In this document: positions 59,253 to 64,000 of the stretch, piece by piece
Position numbering within the stretch: position 1 is the stretch's first letter
Layout: each line of letters opens with the position of its first letter
NCBI RefSeq assembly: GCF_015326965.1
Contig: NZ_CP017659.1
Coordinates: 6,647,001 to 6,711,000 of the forward strand
Direction: 5' to 3'
Length of the DNA: 64,000 bases
Source: Paenibacillus sp. JZ16
Lineage (GTDB): Bacteria; Bacillota; Bacilli; Paenibacillales; Paenibacillaceae
Program-made: the position numbers and the translations under genes
The notes under the pieces: generated by a model
Seen by the model: only the letters and a program-made list of their open reading frames with translations
Database searches by the model: none
Told to the model about the DNA's origin: nothing

Positions 59253-60422
59253 ATGAAGGAAGCATTTTGGGAACAATGGTATCCACGGATGGTGGAATGG
59301 CGGCGTCATTTACATATGCACCCGGAACTTTCGTTCCAGGAGAAGGAAACTTCGACATTTATAGCAACCCGGCTGCAGGAGCTTGGTCTGGAGGTCAAGA
59401 CAGGCGTAGGCGGTCATGGAGTGATAGGAATTCTAAGAGGAGATAAACCCGGCAAGACCGTTGTGCTGCGCTCCGACATGGATGCGCTGCCGATTGAAGA
59501 CGGCAAGAGCTGCGAGTACAAATCGCGGGTGCAAGGAGCGATGCATGCTTGCGGGCATGACGGGCATGCATCCATGCTGCTGGGGGCTGCGGCTTACTAC
59601 AGCACGTACCCGGAAGAAGTTCAGGGCGAGATTCGTTTCATGTTTCAACCGGCGGAGGAAGTCTGCCCCGGCGGTGCGGTAGAGATGATCAAGGATGGAG
59701 CGCTTGACGGAGCCGACGTTGTCTATGGTCTCCACTTATGGACGCCGTTTCCAGTAGGAACCGCAGCGAGCGCGCCAGGTCCGCTGATGGCTGCGGCGGA
59801 TGAGTTCTTCATTGATATTACGGGGCGCGGGGGACACGGCGGTATGCCGCATGTGACAGCCGATGCCCTGGTAGCGGGAGCAGCGCTGGTCATGCAGCTT
59901 CAAACCATTGTAAGCCGCACGGTAGATCCGCTGCAGCCTGCCGTGGTTACGGTAGGAACGATGCAAGCCGGAACGGCGCAAAACGTCATTGCTTCCTCTT
60001 GCCGGATCACGGGAACGGTACGCACCTTTGACGAACCTACCCGGACGCTAATACGGGAGCGGATCGAGCATATGACCCGGACGGTTTCGGAAACCTACGG
60101 CACGAAAGCAGCGGTTCGATATCTCGTCGGGTATCCACCCTTGGTGAATGATGAGACCGAAACCGCTCGCTTCTTCCGTACGGCCCCTAAGGTATTCGAA
60201 GCGGATCAGGTCAAGGTGTCACCCAAACTGATGCCGGCAGAGGATTTTGCATACTACTTGAAGGAAATTCCGGGCTGCTTCATTTTCGTTGGAGCCGGTA
60301 ACCCGGATAAGGCGGCAATCTATCCGCATCACCATCCGATGTTCGACTTTGATGAAGATGCCATGCGTTATGGGGCGAAGCTGCTGGTCGAGATGGTGTC
60401 GAGCTATCAGAACGGGGACTAG
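59253..60422 (+). CDS. M20 family amidohydrolase (IAA/hippurate hydrolase-like)
   Basis: This 389-residue metallo-amidohydrolase resembles N-acyl amino acid amidohydrolases such as AmhX/HipO. It has His-Met-His-Pro-Glu-Leu-Ser-Phe-Gln-Glu, Ser-Asp-Met-Asp-Ala-Leu-Pro, Cys-Gly-His-Asp-Gly-His with the metal ligands, and the C-terminal Pro-His-His-His-Pro-Met-Phe. The dimerisation (lid) domain sits in the middle. It cleaves the amide bond of acylated amino acids or related compounds; the physiological substrate is unknown. The ATG at 59253 follows a TTG that is also in frame. Confidence 0.9.
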   Translation: MKEAFWEQWYPRMVEWRRHLHMHPELSFQEKETSTFIATRLQELGLEVKTGVGGHGVIGILRGDKPGKTVVLRSDMDALPIEDGKSCEYKSRVQGAMHACGHDGHASMLLGAAAYYSTYPEEVQGEIRFMFQPAEEVCPGGAVEMIKDGALDGADVVYGLHLWTPFPVGTAASAPGPLMAAADEFFIDITGRGGHGGMPHVTADALVAGAALVMQLQTIVSRTVDPLQPAVVTVGTMQAGTAQNVIASSCRITGTVRTFDEPTRTLIRERIEHMTRTVSETYGTKAAVRYLVGYPPLVNDETETARFFRTAPKVFEADQVKVSPKLMPAEDFAYYLKEIPGCFIFVGAGNPDKAAIYPHHHPMFDFDEDAMRYGAKLLVEMVSSYQNGD

Positions 60423-60488
60423 ACTTTAAGAAAATCGCAATCATCGCGCATGAACGCTCGTAATTTGGAAATCCTATAGATCATAGGG

Positions 60489-60532
60489 GAAGTTCAGATC
60501 CATGGACATGGATGTGGGCTTCTTTTTTTTTA
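60489..60532 (+). terminator. Intrinsic terminator of the amidohydrolase gene
   Basis: GAAGTTCAGATCCATG pairs with CATGGATGTGGGCTTC (bulges and G-T pairs) and is followed by ten T. Confidence 0.8.
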
Positions 60533-60563
60533 AGATGACCAAACGTTACGAGGAGGGAATAGG

Positions 60564-62348
60564 GTGCATAACAAGCCATGCATCGTCCAGCGGGATCGGA
60601 CCATATTGCTTGAAACCGCTCATGCGGATGCTGAGATCGCACGCGTACAACTGGCCCAGTATGCGGATTTGATCAAAAGTCCTTCGTCTTTTCATACATA
60701 TCGCCTCACCCCGTTATCCTTATGGAACGCCGCTGCCGGGGGAATGACGGCTGAGGCAATTTGTTCGAGCCTTCGGTCGCTGTCACGATGGGATGTGCCG
60801 GCAGCTCTGCTCGAAGAGGTTTGCCAACTTGTTGGGCGTTACGGACAGCTGTCGCTGCTCCCGCATCCCACGCTTGACCGCTCATTGCTGCTATCTAGTC
60901 ATGAGGAAGCCTTGATGCAGGAGCTGATATCCCATCGCTCCCTGAAGGAAATCGGCGTTCGATTGATTTCGCCGAAGGAAGCAGAAGTGCCTTCAGACCG
61001 ACGTGGCCTATTGAAGCAGGAGCTGACCCGGCTCGGCTATCCTGTGCTGGACCACGCGGGATATATGGACGGGCAATATCTGAACATTCTTTGGCGTGGT
61101 GAAAAGCCGGACAGTGGGGGTCTTGAAGACTCCAACGGCGGATCCAACGATCAGCGCTTTCAGCTCCGCGACTATCAGCGGAAGGCTGCCGATTCCTTCA
61201 GGGATGTCGGCGGTGAAGGCGGCAACGGGGTCCTTGTCCTGCCTTGCGGTGCCGGGAAAACGGTCATTGGCATCGCTGCGATGCGCGATCTGCAGTGCGA
61301 GACTCTGATCCTCACTTCCAACACAACGTCTGTACGGCAGTGGATCGCCGAGCTGCTGCAGAAAACCTCGCTGTCCGTGGAGGAGATCGGTGAATACTCC
61401 GGTCAGCGCAAAGAGGTGAGGCCGGTAACGGTCGCCACCTATCACATCCTGACCCACCGACAAGGCAAGGGGGATGAACAGCAGCATATGAAGCTGTTTA
61501 ATGAACGCCGCTGGGGCTTAATCATCTATGATGAGGTTCATCTTCTTCCGGCACCGGTATTCCGTGCGACGGCTGATATTCAAGCGACCCGCAGGCTCGG
61601 ACTGACCGCCACCCTGGTTCGAGAGGATGGAAGGGAGCATGACGTATTCTCGTTGATCGGCCCCAAACGATATGAAATGCCGTGGAAAAGGCTGGAGGAG
61701 CAGGGCTGGATTGCTTCGGTGGACTGTACGGAGATTAAGGTGCCGCTGCCGGATGAGATCAGAGCAGCCTGCGAGACGGCGGGCAAAAGGGATCAGTATC
61801 GGCTGGCTGCCGAAAATCCGTCCAAGCTCCGCGTGATTCGGCAGCTCGTGGATTTCCACAAGGATGCACAGACGCTGATTATTGGGCAATACCTGGATCA
61901 GCTTCATGCCATTGCCGAGGAGCTGCAGGCCCCTCTCATTACGGGGCAGATGACGCAGGATCAGCGCAATGAATGGTATAAGGCTTTCCGGGAAGGAACC
62001 GTCCGTGTACTTGTCGTTTCGAAAGTGGCTAACTTCGCCGTTGACCTGCCCGATGCCTCCGTGGCGATCGAGGTTTCGGGAAGTTACGGCTCAAGGCAGG
62101 AGGAGGCGCAGCGTCTCGGACGCTTGCTGCGGCCGAAGCAGGGGGAGAACCGGGCTTATTTTTATGTATTGGTAACGGAGGAGAGCCGGGAGGAGATGTT
62201 TGCGATCCGGCGTCAGCTGTTCTTGATTGAGCAGGGGTATGAATATCACGCGATTCAAGCGAAGCACCCAGCCTTCCTTGACATGTCATCGATGCGGCAT
62301 AGGCATCGCCTGCAGATTCCTGACGGGAAGGAGGCCTCGTGGAGATGA
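60564..62348 (+). CDS. XPB/Rad25-like superfamily 2 DNA helicase
   Basis: The 594-residue helicase resembles XPB (ERCC3/Rad25), the nucleotide-excision-repair helicase found in eukaryotes, archaea and some bacteria. After an N-terminal damage-recognition-like region (1-200), helicase domain 1 has the P-loop CGAGKT (229-233), the DEVH box (323-326) and the XPB-specific RED motif (Arg353-Glu-Asp355). Domain 2 contains the Gln-Arg-Leu-Gly-Arg-Leu-Leu-Arg motif VI. The GTG start follows GAGGAGGGA by 6 bases. It overlaps the next gene by ATGA, so the two proteins are made together. A repair or recombination role is inferred. Confidence 0.9.
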   Translation: MHNKPCIVQRDRTILLETAHADAEIARVQLAQYADLIKSPSSFHTYRLTPLSLWNAAAGGMTAEAICSSLRSLSRWDVPAALLEEVCQLVGRYGQLSLLPHPTLDRSLLLSSHEEALMQELISHRSLKEIGVRLISPKEAEVPSDRRGLLKQELTRLGYPVLDHAGYMDGQYLNILWRGEKPDSGGLEDSNGGSNDQRFQLRDYQRKAADSFRDVGGEGGNGVLVLPCGAGKTVIGIAAMRDLQCETLILTSNTTSVRQWIAELLQKTSLSVEEIGEYSGQRKEVRPVTVATYHILTHRQGKGDEQQHMKLFNERRWGLIIYDEVHLLPAPVFRATADIQATRRLGLTATLVREDGREHDVFSLIGPKRYEMPWKRLEEQGWIASVDCTEIKVPLPDEIRAACETAGKRDQYRLAAENPSKLRVIRQLVDFHKDAQTLIIGQYLDQLHAIAEELQAPLITGQMTQDQRNEWYKAFREGTVRVLVVSKVANFAVDLPDASVAIEVSGSYGSRQEEAQRLGRLLRPKQGENRAYFYVLVTEESREEMFAIRRQLFLIEQGYEYHAIQAKHPAFLDMSSMRHRHRLQIPDGKEASWR

Positions 62349-64000
62349 TGGAACAGCAGGACGTGGCGGATGTCATAAGCTTAGATCGGCTTCTTCCAAA
62401 GGAGCGGTCGGTCCTTCATCATATCTGGAGCCGTTTTGCCGGGCAGCGATTTGATGACGACAAACTTCGCTCGCTGCGCGTTCGGCGCTTGAGCGGCGTG
62501 GAAGTGCAGCTCGCCTTCTTATCCTTGAGGCAGCAGCGATGGGTTCAAGCGGTGAAGCAGGGCTGGGGCGAGAGGATGTATTTCATCCCTTTTGATAAGC
62601 TTCAGATTCTCCAGGAGGCCTTTGGCGATCTCAAGGCGGGTTCCGTTCCCGCAGCTGCCGTGAAGCTCCAGCAGGAGGGAAGAAGCGGGATAGCAGTCGA
62701 TATGTTCAACGTTCTCGTATATGTCGCTAAGAACCGAGTGGCTGTGACTGCTAAAGGGGTTCTGCATAAAAAATTTATTCAGAAGCTGGGGAGCGTGGTG
62801 GAATTATCGCCATCCGATGTTGAGGGGCTTGCACTTCAATATGATCACGCTGATGTTTACCCACCACATATTGCGGTTGTATTGGATTTGCTGTTTTCGT
62901 TTGATCTGGTCGCCCTGGAGCAAGGGGAGCTTAGACTGAACATGACCGCATTGCGCCATTGGCTTGCACTCACGCGCGAAGCGATGGACCGATTGGTTCT
63001 GTTGCGCATGATGGAACGCTATGTTCCGAGTTTGGCCGAGTATCAGCATTTCACATGGCGGATTTGTCACTCATCACGGATCGGTGGGATGTGGTACTAT
63101 GCTCAGCACACATTGGCATATGGCGAGGAGCCCCAGAACTTGGAGCCAAGTAGCGGAAAGGAATTGTCCGCGGAGGACGCAGCTTCATGGCTCCGTTTAT
63201 TAACCGGCTGCGGTTACACCGATCTTGGCATGGATCACGATGGCCAATTCCTGTTCCGGTGGCGTATGGATCCCTGCTCCTTGCTGAGTGGAAGCAGCCA
63301 GGATAACACCGGATCTTCGGGGCTGTTTATCCAGCCGGATTTTGACATATTGATTCCGCCTGACGCGTCTTACACGGTCAAGTTTACGGCTGCCCTGTGC
63401 ACGGAGCGCATCTCGGATGACGTAATGACGGTCTATCGTCTGACCAGGGATTCGGTGGCTCAGGCGGCGATGGCAGGAATGGGGCTGGAAGCGATCAAGG
63501 CATTTTTTACGGAGTATGCTGCGGCGGGAATTCCGGAGAACGTGCATGCTGCCTTATGTCAGTGGGGCAAAGAGCTTGAAAGAACGGGCAAGGATGAGCT
63601 TTCACGATTTATCGGCGCAGCTCCGAAAGATAAAGCGGTACCCGGGGCCTGTGATGAAGAAGATAACCGTTACGTCATGCCGGGTTATTCTGGCAGCCCA
63701 TCCAGCAGTTTGATTCGCCCTGCGCGCAGCGAGCTTGCTCTTGAATTGGACCACAGCCTTCCGGATATAACGTCAATCGTTCCGGATTTGAACCGGATTC
63801 CCATCATGTGGACACGGGATTGGCGCTCTTATCACGGTTCGACGGCCAAGCAAATGATGGAGCAGGCGCTTGAATTGTCAGCTAAATTAGAGATTGCGGT
63901 CGATGGCAGCCGGATGGAGTTTATTCCATTTCAGCTCGAGCGGCAGCCATGGAAAATTTCGGGAGCGTTATACGATCCGGACTCCGAATCTGATTCCGAA
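62345..64000 (+). CDS. Helicase-associated protein with Helicase_C_3-like domain, truncated by window end
   Basis: The frame is open from the ATG at 62345 to the window end (552 codons), with no stop. A region at about residues 320-400 matches the Helicase_C_3-type (XPB-associated) domain: Ile-Gln-Pro-Asp-Phe-Asp-Ile-Leu-Ile-Pro-Pro followed by Tyr-Arg-Leu-Thr-Arg-Asp-Ser and Gly-Met-Gly-Leu-Glu-Ala. The N-terminal part looks like winged-helix repeats. Such proteins sit beside XPB in many bacteria and are annotated as helicase-associated proteins. Start choice: GGAGG lies 10 bases upstream; a GTG at 62339 is possible. It has no visible ATPase motif. Confidence 0.8.
   Translation, partial: MMEQQDVADVISLDRLLPKERSVLHHIWSRFAGQRFDDDKLRSLRVRRLSGVEVQLAFLSLRQQRWVQAVKQGWGERMYFIPFDKLQILQEAFGDLKAGSVPAAAVKLQQEGRSGIAVDMFNVLVYVAKNRVAVTAKGVLHKKFIQKLGSVVELSPSDVEGLALQYDHADVYPPHIAVVLDLLFSFDLVALEQGELRLNMTALRHWLALTREAMDRLVLLRMMERYVPSLAEYQHFTWRICHSSRIGGMWYYAQHTLAYGEEPQNLEPSSGKELSAEDAASWLRLLTGCGYTDLGMDHDGQFLFRWRMDPCSLLSGSSQDNTGSSGLFIQPDFDILIPPDASYTVKFTAALCTERISDDVMTVYRLTRDSVAQAAMAGMGLEAIKAFFTEYAAAGIPENVHAALCQWGKELERTGKDELSRFIGAAPKDKAVPGACDEEDNRYVMPGYSGSPSSSLIRPARSELALELDHSLPDITSIVPDLNRIPIMWTRDWRSYHGSTAKQMMEQALELSAKLEIAVDGSRMEFIPFQLERQPWKISGALYDPDSESDSE

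Overview
The window looks like a chromosomal segment of a Paenibacillus-type bacterium (Firmicutes, Bacillales). The evidence is moderate GC with strong AGGAGG-type ribosome binding sites, a tyrosine T-box, CcpA, an AcuA/AcsA pair, bacilliredoxin BrxC, SpeA next to YktB, YlaN near FtsW, and Bacillus-like order from ytxJ/brxC through ccpA, acuA, acsA and tyrS to rpsD. This assignment rests on protein resemblance and gene order recalled from B. subtilis, not on a database search. No insertion sequence, prophage or CRISPR array was seen.

Layout. 1-13.2 kb: a tightly packed plus-strand glycan-degradation operon, comprising the end of a sugar ABC permease, a GH3 beta-glycosidase, a GH38 alpha-mannosidase, a GH125 exo-alpha-mannosidase, a large clan GH-A glycosidase of uncertain specificity and a second GH38 enzyme. 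Together they would import and strip mannose-rich oligosaccharides such as high-mannose N-glycan or yeast mannan fragments inside the cell. 13.3-19.3 kb: small secreted and unknown proteins, an L,D-transpeptidase that appears to lack a standard start codon, and a TetR-controlled cluster (tetR, GNAT, ABC ATPase, ABC permease) with two palindromic operators. 19.4-21.5 kb: an agr-like quorum-sensing module (membrane protein, AgrB, AgrD) without AgrC or AgrA, preceded by more than 500 bases without genes but with two good promoters, and followed by tRNA-Val(GAC).

21.6-33.5 kb is mostly housekeeping: GNAT, DUF3892, an MBL hydrolase, SpeA, YktB, 6-phosphogluconate dehydrogenase, shikimate kinase, rhodanese and EPSP synthase. 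Behind gnd is a small minus-strand gene whose frame breaks exactly at an A AAA AAG slippery heptamer followed by a strong stem-loop. 33.7-37.4 kb: a GlcNAc-type PTS transporter overlapping PTS enzyme I. 38.3-49.6 kb: brxC, ccpA, mtnN, the divergent acuA/acsA pair with a CcpA site, a class A penicillin-binding protein, T-box-controlled tyrS and rpsD.

49.8-64 kb: a GAF-GGDEF diguanylate cyclase, a lipoprotein, an M29 aminopeptidase, an HPr-fold protein without the phosphohistidine loop, YlaN, a cation/proton exchanger, an Asp23 protein, FtsW, YugN, a Nudix hydrolase, an M20 amidohydrolase, and an XPB-like helicase overlapping a helicase-associated partner cut off by the window end. The most unusual items are the candidate -1 frameshift gene, the serine-type AgrD with no adjacent receptor, the His-less HPr homologue, the XPB helicase pair and the EPSP synthase with substitutions at glyphosate-contact positions.
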